The notes below the pieces were generated by a model. The model saw only the letters and a program-made list of their open reading frames with translations. It did not search any database and had not been told where the DNA came from. A DNA stretch of 64,000 bases, from NCBI RefSeq assembly GCF_013626205.1, contig NZ_QHJE01000001.1:2770501-2834500 (forward strand), given 5' to 3'. Shown here one piece after another: positions 7,683 through 17,260 of the stretch. The stretch is from Hyphomicrobium methylovorum. Its GTDB lineage: Bacteria; Pseudomonadota; Alphaproteobacteria; Rhizobiales; Hyphomicrobiaceae. The number at the start of each line of letters is the position of its first letter. Position 1 is the first letter of the stretch. Both the position numbers and the translations under genes were made by a program.

Positions 7683-9476
7683 TTGCGGGTGGCCGATCTC
7701 GATAATACCAAGGGCAGCTCCGAGCTGATCAAGCGGCTCGTCAAGGAGCAGGGGCGGGAGTATGCGCCGCGCTATGCCGTGGCGCTCGTTTTCATGTTCA
7801 TCATGGCGGGCGCAACTTCGCTGACCGCCTACGTGATGAAGTACGTGATCGATACGATCTTCGTGCATCAGAACCGCGCGGCGTTGACGGGCATCACGCT
7901 TACAATCGTCGTGCTTTTTATGGTGAAGGGTATCGCCTCCTATTTGTCCGAGGTGTCGCTTGGGACGATAGGCAATCGGCTCGTTGCGCAGACGCAGCAG
8001 CGGATGTTCGACCACTTGCTTAAAGTGGATATGGCCTTTTTCGAGAAGTTCTCGTCCAGCGATCTTGTGACTCGCATTTCGAACAATGCGGCTTCGGTTC
8101 GCGACGTGCTGAATATGATCCTGATGAGTTTCGGGAGGGATTTCTGCACGGTGCTCGGATTGTTCATCACCATGCTGGTGCTGGATCCGATCATGACGGC
8201 AATTGCGCTCATTGGCGGGCCGATCGCTGCGTTGACCTCGCGCAAGATGGTGCAGCGCGTGCAGAAGGCCGCGCGAAGCGAGCTCATGTCTGCCAGCGGC
8301 ATCAATAAAGCAATGCGGGAACTCTCGCAGGGCGCAAAGGTCGTCAAATCGTTTCAGCTTGAGGACGCGATCCGCGCGCGCGCATCGGATGCGATCGGTG
8401 CGGTGGAGCGGCGAGCCAACAAGGTTCTCCGCATCGAGGCGAGTGTGAACCCGCTGATGGAAACGGTGGGCGGGTTTGCCGTTGCCGGTGTCGTCATGTA
8501 CGCGGGTTGGCGCAATCTTTATTATGGCGATACTCCCGGGCAGTTCTTTGCCTTCATCACGGCATTGCTGCTCTGTGCCGATCCGGCGCGCCGCCTCTCT
8601 CGGGTTCGCCTGAAGCTCGCGTCGGCGTCCGTCGGGCTAAAGATGATGTACGAAATTCTCGATCTTCCCGCCGTTGAGGACGAGCCTCCTGGCAAGCCGG
8701 ATCTCAAGGTGCGCGGCGGCGAAGTCGTATTCCGCGATGTTGATTTTGCCTATGACGTTGAGAAGCCGATTATCCGACGGCTTTCATTGCAGGCGCCTGC
8801 GGGAAAGATGACGGCACTGGTCGGCCTTTCGGGCGGTGGCAAGTCAACAATATTTGCGCTGTTGCAACGTCTGCGTCGGCCGTCGCATGGCACGATTGAG
8901 ATCGATGGACAGCAGATCGACGCGGTCTCGTTGGATTCTTTGCGGCGAAATATTTCGGTTGTCGGTCAGGACGTATTTCTTTTCGAAGGAAGTATTCTGG
9001 ACAACATTCGCTCCGGATTGCCTGACGCGACCGATGAGATGTGTTTCAGCGCGGCGCGGGCTGCAAATGCCCATGAGTTCATCGAAGGGCTGCCGCGCGG
9101 GTACGATACTCAAGTCGGTGAACTCGGCGCGCAGGTTTCTGGTGGCCAACGGCAGCGCGTTTCGCTTGCGCGCGCTTTTCTGAAGGACGCACCGATCATT
9201 CTGCTCGACGAACCGACATCGGCGCTCGATAGCGAAACCGAGGAAGTCATTCAACGGGAGCTTCGAGAACTCACGCGTGGGCGGACGACGCTGGTCATTG
9301 CGCATCGGCTTTCGACAATTCTGCACGCGGATCTGATCCACGTTATCGATGCGGGCCGCGTTATCGAAAGTGGAACCCACGATCAGCTTCTCGCTCTCAA
9401 CGGCGCCTATAGCCGCTTGTTCCGAATGCAGTTCGCACACGCGTATGCGCCGGAGCGAAAGATGGGGGTTCAGTAG
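7683..9476 (+). CDS. MsbA-like ABC exporter, fused permease and ATPase
   Basis: Half-transporter that works as a homodimer in the inner membrane, probably flipping lipid A-core or another lipid-linked glycan. 597 residues from a TTG at 7683 (a GTG at 7689 is equally possible). Residues ~30-320 carry six membrane segments (for example YAVALVFMFIMAGATSLTAY). The ATPase half has Walker A GLSGGGKST near 380, the signature VSGGQRQRV near 483 and Walker B IILLDEPTSALD near 504, then the IAHRLST switch histidine. It sits between two glycosyltransferases in the same direction. Multidrug or peptide export is possible for the fold; context favours a glycolipid. Confidence 0.88.
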   Translation: MRVADLDNTKGSSELIKRLVKEQGREYAPRYAVALVFMFIMAGATSLTAYVMKYVIDTIFVHQNRAALTGITLTIVVLFMVKGIASYLSEVSLGTIGNRLVAQTQQRMFDHLLKVDMAFFEKFSSSDLVTRISNNAASVRDVLNMILMSFGRDFCTVLGLFITMLVLDPIMTAIALIGGPIAALTSRKMVQRVQKAARSELMSASGINKAMRELSQGAKVVKSFQLEDAIRARASDAIGAVERRANKVLRIEASVNPLMETVGGFAVAGVVMYAGWRNLYYGDTPGQFFAFITALLLCADPARRLSRVRLKLASASVGLKMMYEILDLPAVEDEPPGKPDLKVRGGEVVFRDVDFAYDVEKPIIRRLSLQAPAGKMTALVGLSGGGKSTIFALLQRLRRPSHGTIEIDGQQIDAVSLDSLRRNISVVGQDVFLFEGSILDNIRSGLPDATDEMCFSAARAANAHEFIEGLPRGYDTQVGELGAQVSGGQRQRVSLARAFLKDAPIILLDEPTSALDSETEEVIQRELRELTRGRTTLVIAHRLSTILHADLIHVIDAGRVIESGTHDQLLALNGAYSRLFRMQFAHAYAPERKMGVQ

Positions 9477-9544
9477 ATTGGGGCTTGGGCCGCTGTTTGC
9501 CGAGCCTCTTCAAAACAGCAATGTCCTAATGGAAGCCGAGGGTG

Positions 9545-10501
9545 ATGCCGACGTCCATCTCCACAACAGCCGATCTCGCGATCTGCATTTGCACCTATAA
9601 GCGACCGCGGCTGCTCGCGACGTGTCTTGCTTCGCTTGAGACCCAGAAGCTTCCCAAAGATCTGTCGGTTGTCATTATCGTTATCGATAACGATCGCGAT
9701 CGGACGGCGGCGCAGGTTGTTGCCGAAGTTGCACATCGCGCGCCGATGCCTGTTGAATACGTCGTTGAGGAGCGGCGAGGCATAGCGGCGGCGCGCAATC
9801 GGGCGATTGCGGCTGCGCGCGCTCGAGGAGCGAAATGGCTTGCGTTCATCGATGACGATGAAACGGCCGATCCCAATTGGGTCGCGGGGCTCATGCATTC
9901 CGACTACGCCGATGTTCCGGTTCTGATGGGATGGCAGATATTGCAGCCGCCGGAGACGGTTCCGTTTTGGTATGTGGCTGATGCAGACTCGAAGAAGCCG
10001 AACGAGGGGCAGGCTTGCACGGCCGCCTACACGAACAACGTGCGGTTCAGCATGGCGCTACCGGCCGCTGGATTGAAGTTCGACGAGAATTTGGGGCTTG
10101 GCGGGGGCGAGGACTCCCAGTTCTTTTTTAACGCCCACAAACAGGGTTTCGCCATTCGACACACGGCGCGTGCGATCACCTATGAGACCATCCATCCGGA
10201 GCGGTTGACCTATGCGCGTCAGCTGCATCGATCTTACTGGATTGCGTCGGCCAATTTCCGAAAAGATGTTACGAAGTTCGGCTGGCCTTATGCCACGCTT
10301 CGGCGGCTGCATACGATCCCGCTGCATCTGCTGGTCGGTACGCTTCTTGTCGTTGTGAGCCCCGCCGGGATCATATTCGGCTTGAAGTCGTTCAAGCAGT
10401 TGGCCTTGCTTGGCGGGGATAAGCTTGGCAGGGGATTGGGCCGGTTGGTCGCCATGTTCGGGCATGTGCCGCAGCCGTACGCGGTGATCGACGGCGGATG
10501 A
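9545..10501 (+). CDS. Glycosyltransferase, family 2
   Basis: Third GT2 enzyme of the cluster. 318 residues from the ATG at 9545, with GGAAG nine bases upstream (a GTG at 9542 is an alternative). It opens with ADLAICICTYKRPRLLATCL, has a VIDNDRDRTAAQ nucleotide-sugar loop, RRGIAAARNRAI and the metal site FIDDDETADPNW near residue 105. Near the C-terminus a hydrophobic segment (LLVGTLLVVVSPAGIIFG) suggests membrane attachment. It follows the ABC exporter by about 70 bases in the same direction. The acceptor is unknown; domain layout is close to the enzyme at 5.4-6.4 kb, suggesting related substrates. Confidence 0.83.
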   Translation: MPTSISTTADLAICICTYKRPRLLATCLASLETQKLPKDLSVVIIVIDNDRDRTAAQVVAEVAHRAPMPVEYVVEERRGIAAARNRAIAAARARGAKWLAFIDDDETADPNWVAGLMHSDYADVPVLMGWQILQPPETVPFWYVADADSKKPNEGQACTAAYTNNVRFSMALPAAGLKFDENLGLGGGEDSQFFFNAHKQGFAIRHTARAITYETIHPERLTYARQLHRSYWIASANFRKDVTKFGWPYATLRRLHTIPLHLLVGTLLVVVSPAGIIFGLKSFKQLALLGGDKLGRGLGRLVAMFGHVPQPYAVIDGG

Positions 10502-10526
10502 GTGTCAGCATCCCGCGTAATTTTCG

Positions 10527-11402
10527 TCAGAGGCGGTTCGCGGTTTTCTCATGCGGTGATTTGGTGCCGCATTTTTCCATTGGTAGCGCGGTGGTCGTCC
10601 AGTGATCCTTGGTGATCGTCACGACGTAGCGTCGGCAATCGGGCGCTGCTCCGGCGACGAAGCTGACTTCGAAGCGAGCGAGTTTTGCGCTTTGTTTTTT
10701 CGGCCAAACGAATGTGTCGTTGTCTGCTGTTTTTTTCAGTGCTGTTTGAATAGCGACGTTGGCGTTGCGATAGTCGGCGGGTGAGAGCCGGGCCAGCAGC
10801 GATTTCGAGAGATCGGGATTGAGGCCAACGGCTTCGGCGCGCAACCGAGCGGGATCGTTACTCTTGTAAGCGTCGTTCGTATACGCGTCGCTTTTAATCG
10901 TGCTGGATTTTGGCTGAGCAGTTTGCTTCGACGTATTGTCGTTGGCAGCCTCGTCGATTGGAGTGCGGGCTGTGTCGTGATCGGCTGGCGCTGAGTCACC
11001 AATTGGCGGCGGCGTACCGGGAGCAGCGGCGATTTCCAATAATTTTAGTTCGGGCAACAGCGGAGCGGGTTCCGCGGGCGTGCTCGCGACGGTTGGAGGG
11101 GCGGCCGTTGCAACTTCATTGCGGGACGAGGACGCTATCGCAGCGGCGGTGCGGGCGGCGGACTCGAGTTTGTGAAAAATTGCTTCGCTGTGCAGCAACG
11201 CCCACCCGCCGATGAGCGCGATGACAAGCGAACTGCATACGCGGAGCAGAGTATTGCCGCGCGGATTGCCTAAGGGTTCGCATATGCGTTCACCCAAGAC
11301 GAATTCGTTCTGACCATAGCCTTGGTCATAGTTTTCGTAATGAATGTCGACGCCGTCATACGCGTATTCGTCGCTGGATGTGCGATAAGCGGAGGCGAGC
11401 AT
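10527..11402 (-). CDS. Hypothetical single-pass membrane protein
   Basis: 291 residues, no family recognised. The N-terminal ~50 residues are polar and Tyr-rich (YRTSSDEYAYDGVDIHYENY), followed by one membrane segment near 53-70 (LLRVCSSLVIALIGGWALL). A Pro/Ala/Thr-rich spacer follows to about residue 200, then a small C-terminal domain with two cysteines (AAPDCRRY...MEKCGTKSP) that could form a disulfide outside the membrane. This topology, with a cytoplasmic tail, one helix, a proline-rich linker and a periplasmic domain, recalls TonB-like or sensor proteins, but the specific sequence motifs of those are absent. It is convergent with the glycosyltransferase at 9.5 kb. Confidence 0.6.
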   Translation of the reverse strand: MLASAYRTSSDEYAYDGVDIHYENYDQGYGQNEFVLGERICEPLGNPRGNTLLRVCSSLVIALIGGWALLHSEAIFHKLESAARTAAAIASSSRNEVATAAPPTVASTPAEPAPLLPELKLLEIAAAPGTPPPIGDSAPADHDTARTPIDEAANDNTSKQTAQPKSSTIKSDAYTNDAYKSNDPARLRAEAVGLNPDLSKSLLARLSPADYRNANVAIQTALKKTADNDTFVWPKKQSAKLARFEVSFVAGAAPDCRRYVVTITKDHWTTTALPMEKCGTKSPHEKTANRL

Positions 11403-11568
11403 GGGCCGATCCTGTTTCTGCTTCCATTGTCGAACACTCCCGCTGCTGCATATGCATCAATTCCTCTGGGCGAAAACATGGCGTTGTGAGCGTGGCTTGC
11501 GCGCGCGTGTTAATCCGAATTCCGGAATAATCGCGAGCCGCCGATCGACGTGACGGCGCGCACGACAA

Positions 11569-14500
11569 TCAATGAAAATCGCGCGATTTCGGCAGGATGC
11601 GAACCTCACGCGGGTGGCTTGCGCGCATGGTCTGCTGGCGGATCGTATCGTCGACTTGATTTGGGTCGGTGAGCATATCCTGAGCTTCCGATAGACGGCG
11701 AAGCTCGTTCGTTCGATCGAATACCCGCTTGGCCATGAGATGGACGACGCCTTCCTGGCTGCGCTGCACCTTGCCTTCGACCACGATCAGGCGTGCGCCC
11801 ATCACCTCTTTGCGATAACGCTCGAACAGGCGCGCCCACAGGACGACGTTTGTGATGCCGGTTTCATCTTCCAGCGTGAGGAAGATCGCATTGCCGGCGC
11901 CGGGCCTCTGGCGTACGAGAACGACGCCGGCCGTGCGCGTCGGCGCGCCGTCGGGTTTGTTCGATGTCTCAAGGCATGTCGCAATCCGTTCGGCGGCGAA
12001 GACGGGGCGAAGAATTTCCATCGGATGGCCTTTCAGCGAAAGGCGCACGGTCTGGTAATCGGTCGTGATGTGTTCCGCGAGAGGCATCGTGGGAAGCTGC
12101 GCATCTGGCTCCGCCGCAAGCTCACGCGCATCGGCGGCGGCAAAAAGCGGCAACGGGTCATCATCCGGCAAACGGCGCACGGCCCACATGGCTTCGCGGC
12201 GGTCGAGGCCGATCGAGCGGAATGCATCCGCATCCGCAAGGAGACGCAACGGCCGACTGAACAAGCGCGCGCGGACGGCCAAGTCTTCGACGCTTGCATA
12301 CGGCTTCGTGCGTGCTTCGATGAGTTTCTTAGCGTCGCTTTCGGCGAAGCCGTCGATCTGGCGAAAGCCGAGGCGTAGGGCGAGCGCGCCTGTCTCTGTT
12401 CGTTCGAGGGTGTTGTCCCAGAGGCTGGCATTGATGTCGGCGGCGCGCGCCTCGACGCCATGTTCGCGCGCGTCGCGTACGATCTGTGCGGGGGCGTAGA
12501 AGCCCATTGGTTGCGCATTGAGAAGCGCGCAGGCGAAGACGGCCGGGTGGCGGCATTTAATGAAAGAGGAAATGTAGACGAGCTTGGCGAAAGATGCGGC
12601 GTGGCTTTCTGGAAATCCGTAGCTGCCGAAGCCCTTGATCTGTCCGAAGCAACGACGTGCGAAATCCGGTTCGTACCCGCGTTCCACCATCCGGCTGATC
12701 ATCAGATTTTCGAACGTGCCAATGGTTCCGACGTTGCGGAATGTCGCCATGGCGCGGCGCAGCCCGTTGGCTTCTTCATCGCTGAATTTGGCGGCGACCA
12801 TCGCGAGCTTCATCGCCTGTTCCTGAAACAGGGGCACGCCCATGGTCTTTTGCAATACGTCCCGGAGTTCGTTTGGGTCGCCGTGCAGGGGCGCGGGAAA
12901 GCTAACATCCTCCAATCCCGCGCGCCGCCGCAGATATGGATGCACCATGTCTCCCTGGATCGGACCCGGCCTTACGATCGCGACCTGAATGACGAGATCG
13001 TAGAACTCTCTCGGCTTGAGGCGCGGCAGCATGTTCATCTGTGCCCGGCTCTCGACCTGGAAGACGCCAAGCGAGTCTCCCTTGCAGAGCATGTCGTAGA
13101 CGTCTTTCTGTTCCTGCGGGATGCTGGCGAGGTCGTAGTCGATGTCCTCATGCTCGCGCAGCAGGTCGAAGGATTTGCGGATGCACGTCAACATGCCAAG
13201 CGCCAGCACGTCGACTTTCATCAGGCCGAGCGCGTCGATGTCGTCCTTGTCCCATTCGATGAATGTGCGGTCCGCCATGGCGGCGTTACAGACGGGCACG
13301 ATTTCATCGAGGCGTTTGCGCGCCAGGATAAAACCGCCGACGTGTTGGGAGAGATGGCGCGGAAATCCCAATATCCGGATCGCGAAATCGACCGCACGGC
13401 GCAACGTCGGATTTTCCGGATCCAATCCCGCTTGGCGGATCTGAGCGTTGCTGATGTCGCTTCCCCAGCTTCCCCATTGGGTATTGGCAAGCCGCGCCGT
13501 TATATCTTCGGAGAGGCCGAGTGCCTTGCCGACATCGCGAATGGCGCTTCTCGGCCGATAGCTGATGACGGTGGCGGCGATGCCTGCGCGATGGCGTCCG
13601 TATTTCTCGTAGATGTACTGGATCACCTCTTCGCGCCGCTCGTGCTCGAAATCGACGTCGATGTCGGGCGGTTCCTTGCGTTCCGTCGAGATGAAACGCG
13701 CGAACAGAACATCGTGTGCGCTGGGGTCCACGGCCGTGATGCCGAGTACGTAGCAAACGGCGGAGTTCGCGGCCGAGCCGCGCCCCTGACACAGGATGCT
13801 CTGGCTTTCCGCATAGCGGACGATGTCGTGAATGGTGAGAAAATAGCGGGCGTATTCCAGTTGTTTGATCAGCTTGAGTTCGGATTCCAGCAGGTCCGCG
13901 ACCTTCTTCGGCACGCCTTCAGGATAGCGTTGGATTGCGCAGCGTTGCGTCAACTCTTCGAGCCATGATTGCGGCTCCCATCCGGGTGGGACCGGTTCGT
14001 CCGGGTATTCGTATTTCAGTTGATCGAGCGAGAAGCCGATTTGTTTAAGAACATTCTGCGTTTCGTCGATGGCTTCGGGGCAATCGCGGAACAGGCGCGC
14101 CATTTCTTCAGGCGTCTTGAGGTGACGTTCGGCGTTGGCTTCAAGAACTCGCCCGGCTTCGAAAATGGTTGTGCCCGAGCGGATGCAGGTTAGGACGTCC
14201 TGCAGATCGCGCTGCTCCGGGGTGGCGTAGAGAACGTCGTTCGTCGCGAGCAAGGGGACGGATGCTTGTGCCGCGATCTGTTTCAGTTGCGCGAGGCGGC
14301 GGCGGTCGTCTCCGCGGCGAAGCATGCAGGCGGCGAGCCAGACGGAGCGGGGGGCGGCATCGCGCAAGCGAGGAAGCAGATGCTCTAGTCCCTCAAGCTT
14401 CCGGCCGGGCATGACGATCAAGACGAGGTCATGCGCGTGCGTGAGGAGATCCTCGATCGTCAGGATGCAATCGCCCTTCTTTGCGCGCCTGTTGCCGATG

Positions 14501-14847
14501 GTTAGAAGCCGCGTTAGCGCTCCCCAGCCGTCACGATTTTTCGGATATGCGAGAATGTCTGGCGCATCGTCTGTGAAGGCCAGGCGTGCGCCGGTTGCGA
14601 GTTTGAATTTTTTTGTCTGCTCTTTGAGCCAAACAGGGTCGATTTCGGGAGGAAGAGAAACGGTGCCTTCCTTGATGTCCCTCAGAGCGGTGTAGGCGCG
14701 CACGACGCCAGCAACCGTGTTGCGGTCGGCAATGCCGATGCCGCGATGACCGAGCAGCAGAGCCGTCAGCACGAGATCGCGCGCGGTTGAGGCTCCGCGC
14801 AGGAATGAGAAATTCGTTGCCGTGGAAAATTCCGTATATCCCGTCAT
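11569..14847 (-). CDS. dnaE2: Error-prone DNA polymerase DnaE2
   Basis: Alternative C-family DNA polymerase alpha subunit that carries out mutagenic translesion synthesis after DNA damage. 1092 residues from the ATG at 14847, whose first bases overlap the imuB stop (ATGA), so translation is coupled. The N-terminal PHP domain starts at EFSTATNFSFLRGAS; the palm catalytic acids lie in PPDIDVDFEHERREE with a second aspartate segment later (IEWDKDDIDALGLMKVDVLA); helix-hairpin-helix and OB regions follow (AIFLTLEDETGITNVVLW). Length and the lack of a long tau-binding tail separate it from replicative DnaE1. It is the third gene of the SOS-controlled imuA-imuB-dnaE2 cassette. Confidence 0.96.
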   Translation of the reverse strand: MTGYTEFSTATNFSFLRGASTARDLVLTALLLGHRGIGIADRNTVAGVVRAYTALRDIKEGTVSLPPEIDPVWLKEQTKKFKLATGARLAFTDDAPDILAYPKNRDGWGALTRLLTIGNRRAKKGDCILTIEDLLTHAHDLVLIVMPGRKLEGLEHLLPRLRDAAPRSVWLAACMLRRGDDRRRLAQLKQIAAQASVPLLATNDVLYATPEQRDLQDVLTCIRSGTTIFEAGRVLEANAERHLKTPEEMARLFRDCPEAIDETQNVLKQIGFSLDQLKYEYPDEPVPPGWEPQSWLEELTQRCAIQRYPEGVPKKVADLLESELKLIKQLEYARYFLTIHDIVRYAESQSILCQGRGSAANSAVCYVLGITAVDPSAHDVLFARFISTERKEPPDIDVDFEHERREEVIQYIYEKYGRHRAGIAATVISYRPRSAIRDVGKALGLSEDITARLANTQWGSWGSDISNAQIRQAGLDPENPTLRRAVDFAIRILGFPRHLSQHVGGFILARKRLDEIVPVCNAAMADRTFIEWDKDDIDALGLMKVDVLALGMLTCIRKSFDLLREHEDIDYDLASIPQEQKDVYDMLCKGDSLGVFQVESRAQMNMLPRLKPREFYDLVIQVAIVRPGPIQGDMVHPYLRRRAGLEDVSFPAPLHGDPNELRDVLQKTMGVPLFQEQAMKLAMVAAKFSDEEANGLRRAMATFRNVGTIGTFENLMISRMVERGYEPDFARRCFGQIKGFGSYGFPESHAASFAKLVYISSFIKCRHPAVFACALLNAQPMGFYAPAQIVRDAREHGVEARAADINASLWDNTLERTETGALALRLGFRQIDGFAESDAKKLIEARTKPYASVEDLAVRARLFSRPLRLLADADAFRSIGLDRREAMWAVRRLPDDDPLPLFAAADARELAAEPDAQLPTMPLAEHITTDYQTVRLSLKGHPMEILRPVFAAERIATCLETSNKPDGAPTRTAGVVLVRQRPGAGNAIFLTLEDETGITNVVLWARLFERYRKEVMGARLIVVEGKVQRSQEGVVHLMAKRVFDRTNELRRLSEAQDMLTDPNQVDDTIRQQTMRASHPREVRILPKSRDFH

Positions 14848-16472
14848 GCGAACAGGCCGTGTATGAACCACGGAGGATGAGCCTGACCCTCTCCGTATAA
14901 GCCTTGACGAAAGATCCAGAAGCGGCAGCCCATTGCGTCTTCGACGCGGTAATAATCGCGATCCGGCTCGCCGTGCGCCTTCCGCCACCATTCCGGTGCG
15001 ATGCGTTCCGGCCCTTCCGCGCGCACGACATCATGCAGCATACGCCGCCAGCGGAATCGGCGCGGTGGTCCATCCGGAACTTCCGCAAGCGCTTCGATGG
15101 GCTGGGGTGGATCGAACAGATGGTGAGGACGCAATGGAGGTTCGCCCGCTTCTGGTGAGGTCCAGGAGGTTTGTGCTTTCACTTTAGCGAACATCGTATC
15201 GGCAGGGACGAGGCGATCCGCGCGCGAAGGGTTGTGCGTGTTCTCCGTTTCGAAGCGCAGCACGCGGTCGCGACCGAAACGGACGATGAGCCGATCAATG
15301 AGAGCGCCAACCGCTTCCATTTCCCTCATGCGTGCGTCTTCCATCACGTTCATCAGCGGCGATTGTGCAGCGATGAGGTTTTCGGTGATGGCGATGGTCA
15401 GACGAATGACATCGAAGCCGAAGCCTGCTTCGATCGGCTCGGCCAGCGTGTCGAGTCGTTCGCGGTAGAGCTTCAGGATCGTTGCAGCTTCGCGTGAGGG
15501 ACGTCCGGTCTCGACGGTCAACCTGCGGACGTGTCCGTCGCTGCGGAAGAAGCTTGCTTCGAAGGTGCGGCCGCCTTCATCACGGGCTTCGAGTGCGCGC
15601 GCGGCTTCCGCGATGAGGTCTGCGAGGACAGCTTCAAGTGCTTCCGTTTGGCTCAAGGGCTCTGCAAACCGGCGCTCGACGGAGATGACAGGTTCCGGCC
15701 GAAGCGGCGCGAGGGGGGCGATTTCCTGGCTGAGCGTGCGGTGCAGTTGCGTTATGAAGGACTGCCCGAAGCGCGCGGCCAGAACTTGCGGCGGGCGCGC
15801 GGCGACATCGCCGATGGTTTTGAGTCCAGCGCGTGTGAGTGCAACAATCGTTTCCCGTTCCAAGCCTGCGAGCGCGGTAACCGGCAATTTTGAGACCGCG
15901 CGCTCGTCCTCTCCTTCGCGCACGATGGCGGTGCGGCTGAAGCGGGCGAGGGCGCGGGATGCGTCCGGCGTTCCAGCAATGGTGGCGCGCGCTTCGAAGC
16001 CTTGGCGTGCAAGCCAGTCTATGATTTCCGTTCGTAGACCCGCCTCACCGTTCCACAGATGCGCGCATCCCGTGACGTCAAGGATGAGGCCATTGGGATG
16101 ATCGAACGCAACGGTGGGCGTATAACGTTCGCAGAGAAGCTCGAGGCGTTCGATGAGCCAAGCGTCAGCCTTCGCGTCTCTGTCGGCGACGGTAAGCTGA
16201 GGAATACGGGCACGCGCGTCGGCCAATGCAAGGCCCGGTGCCAGGCCCAGCCGCGCTGCGTGCCGATCGACAGCGAAGATCCGCAACGCGCCCTTCTCTT
16301 TCTCGACGATGACGAGAGGGCGCTGTGCTTCATCCGGCCCGGCGCCATTCCTGCGTCGCTGCAGCCGGTCGGCTGAGAGGAAGGGAAACCACAGAGCTAG
16401 ATACCGGCGCGACGCTTTCTTGCGGGTCTTGGAAACATTTTCGGTCACGGTTCCACTCCACACGCCACTCAT
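14844..16472 (-). CDS. imuB: ImuB, inactive Y-family polymerase adaptor
   Basis: Scaffold of the ImuA-ImuB-DnaE2 mutasome; it recruits DnaE2 to the beta clamp. 542 residues. The N-terminus RRYLALWFPFLSADRLQRR replaces the metal-binding motif of active Y-family polymerases, so the expected catalytic aspartates are missing, as known for ImuB. The little-finger and C-terminal parts follow, with a basic tail. The start is taken at 16472, overlapping the 3' end of imuA by about 143 bases; the conserved part begins near residue 21, so a later non-ATG start giving a shorter overlap is possible. The stop overlaps the dnaE2 start. Confidence 0.93.
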   Translation of the reverse strand: MSGVWSGTVTENVSKTRKKASRRYLALWFPFLSADRLQRRRNGAGPDEAQRPLVIVEKEKGALRIFAVDRHAARLGLAPGLALADARARIPQLTVADRDAKADAWLIERLELLCERYTPTVAFDHPNGLILDVTGCAHLWNGEAGLRTEIIDWLARQGFEARATIAGTPDASRALARFSRTAIVREGEDERAVSKLPVTALAGLERETIVALTRAGLKTIGDVAARPPQVLAARFGQSFITQLHRTLSQEIAPLAPLRPEPVISVERRFAEPLSQTEALEAVLADLIAEAARALEARDEGGRTFEASFFRSDGHVRRLTVETGRPSREAATILKLYRERLDTLAEPIEAGFGFDVIRLTIAITENLIAAQSPLMNVMEDARMREMEAVGALIDRLIVRFGRDRVLRFETENTHNPSRADRLVPADTMFAKVKAQTSWTSPEAGEPPLRPHHLFDPPQPIEALAEVPDGPPRRFRWRRMLHDVVRAEGPERIAPEWWRKAHGEPDRDYYRVEDAMGCRFWIFRQGLYGEGQAHPPWFIHGLFA

Positions 16473-17118
16473 GCCCCGTCGTGCCGCCGCGGTGACGGAG
16501 CAAATTCAACTTGAAAGCAGGAAGCCCCGGCGCGTTCGCTTCGAGTGGACGAGAGGGTAGGGATTCAACACTCCAGCGTGTTATGGCGGCGCTTTGGCCG
16601 GGGGATGCCGCGGCGCGCAGCATGAAGATCGGGACGTTGGATTTCACGGATGCCAGTGACAAGCGTCGGCTCGCAGTGAAGTCGAGTGTTTTAGGTTCTC
16701 CCCAAAGCTCGATGATGACAGCGCCGAGCGCGGCGCAGCGCAGGGCTTGCTCACCCGCCCGCAGAACGCCTTCACCGTTGGGTGCGCGAACGAAAACGAG
16801 GCGGGCAGGGTCGAGGCCGAGTTCGGCAAATCCCGAGGCGCTGGGGCTGCCCGTTTCGCGGTCAAGAAACTGTTGGCGGGCCCATAGGATCGGCTTCGCA
16901 CCGGCTGCCTTCAAAGCGAGGAGAGCGGCAAAACCCGTCGCGGCACCGAAGTGGACGGCAGCGCTGGGATAGACTTCGTGGACGCCTTGCCGGGCAAGTC
17001 CGCCGCCTGTCACCTCGTCGATCCGGCTGATACCGAAGGGGATGCGATCTACTGGATTTCCCGAGGGGCGCTCGCGTTCCAGGAGCTCCCGCAGAGCTGG
17101 AATGGTATCTGGATGCAT
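16330..17118 (-). CDS. imuA: ImuA, RecA/SulA-like mutasome protein
   Basis: First gene of the damage-inducible mutagenesis cassette. 262 residues. It has a RecA-like core without a standard Walker A: RIPFGISRIDEVTGGGLARQ at the start and VHEVYPSAAVHFGAATGFA where the P-loop would lie. The Cys/Ala-rich ALRCAALGAVIIELWGEP is the Walker B region. Known ImuA proteins bind ImuB and possibly RecA. The ATG at 17118 is eight bases from an SOS box, and its likely Shine-Dalgarno, AGGAA on the minus strand at 17131-17127, lies inside that box. The gene overlaps imuB at its 3' end. Confidence 0.9.
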   Translation of the reverse strand: MHPDTIPALRELLERERPSGNPVDRIPFGISRIDEVTGGGLARQGVHEVYPSAAVHFGAATGFAALLALKAAGAKPILWARQQFLDRETGSPSASGFAELGLDPARLVFVRAPNGEGVLRAGEQALRCAALGAVIIELWGEPKTLDFTASRRLSLASVKSNVPIFMLRAAASPGQSAAITRWSVESLPSRPLEANAPGLPAFKLNLLRHRGGTTGHEWRVEWNRDRKCFQDPQESVAPVSSSVVSLPLSRPAAATQEWRRAG

Positions 17119-17125
17119 GCCAAAT

Positions 17126-17140
17126 GTTCCTATTTTGTTC
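17126..17140 (-). promoter_or_regulatory. LexA (SOS) box of imuA-imuB-dnaE2
   Basis: GTTCCTATTTTGTTC on the + strand, an exact match to the alphaproteobacterial LexA consensus GTTC-N7-GTTC. It ends eight bases before the imuA start codon, and the minus-strand sequence of the box supplies the AGGAA that probably acts as ribosome-binding site. Confidence 0.88.
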
Positions 17141-17260
17141 TATAGAAGCATTCGGGCTAAAAATGTCAAGGGCGTGCACCTCCTCGGCTATGGATGCCGC
17201 TAAGCTGAAGGGAAAAACGCGAGCATTATCAGGTGTATTGCGTTGTTCGAAACGCGTCTT

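Noticed and set aside
12460-13968. A 502-codon + strand frame inside dnaE2
   Set aside because: No family resemblance; produced by the codon bias of dnaE2.
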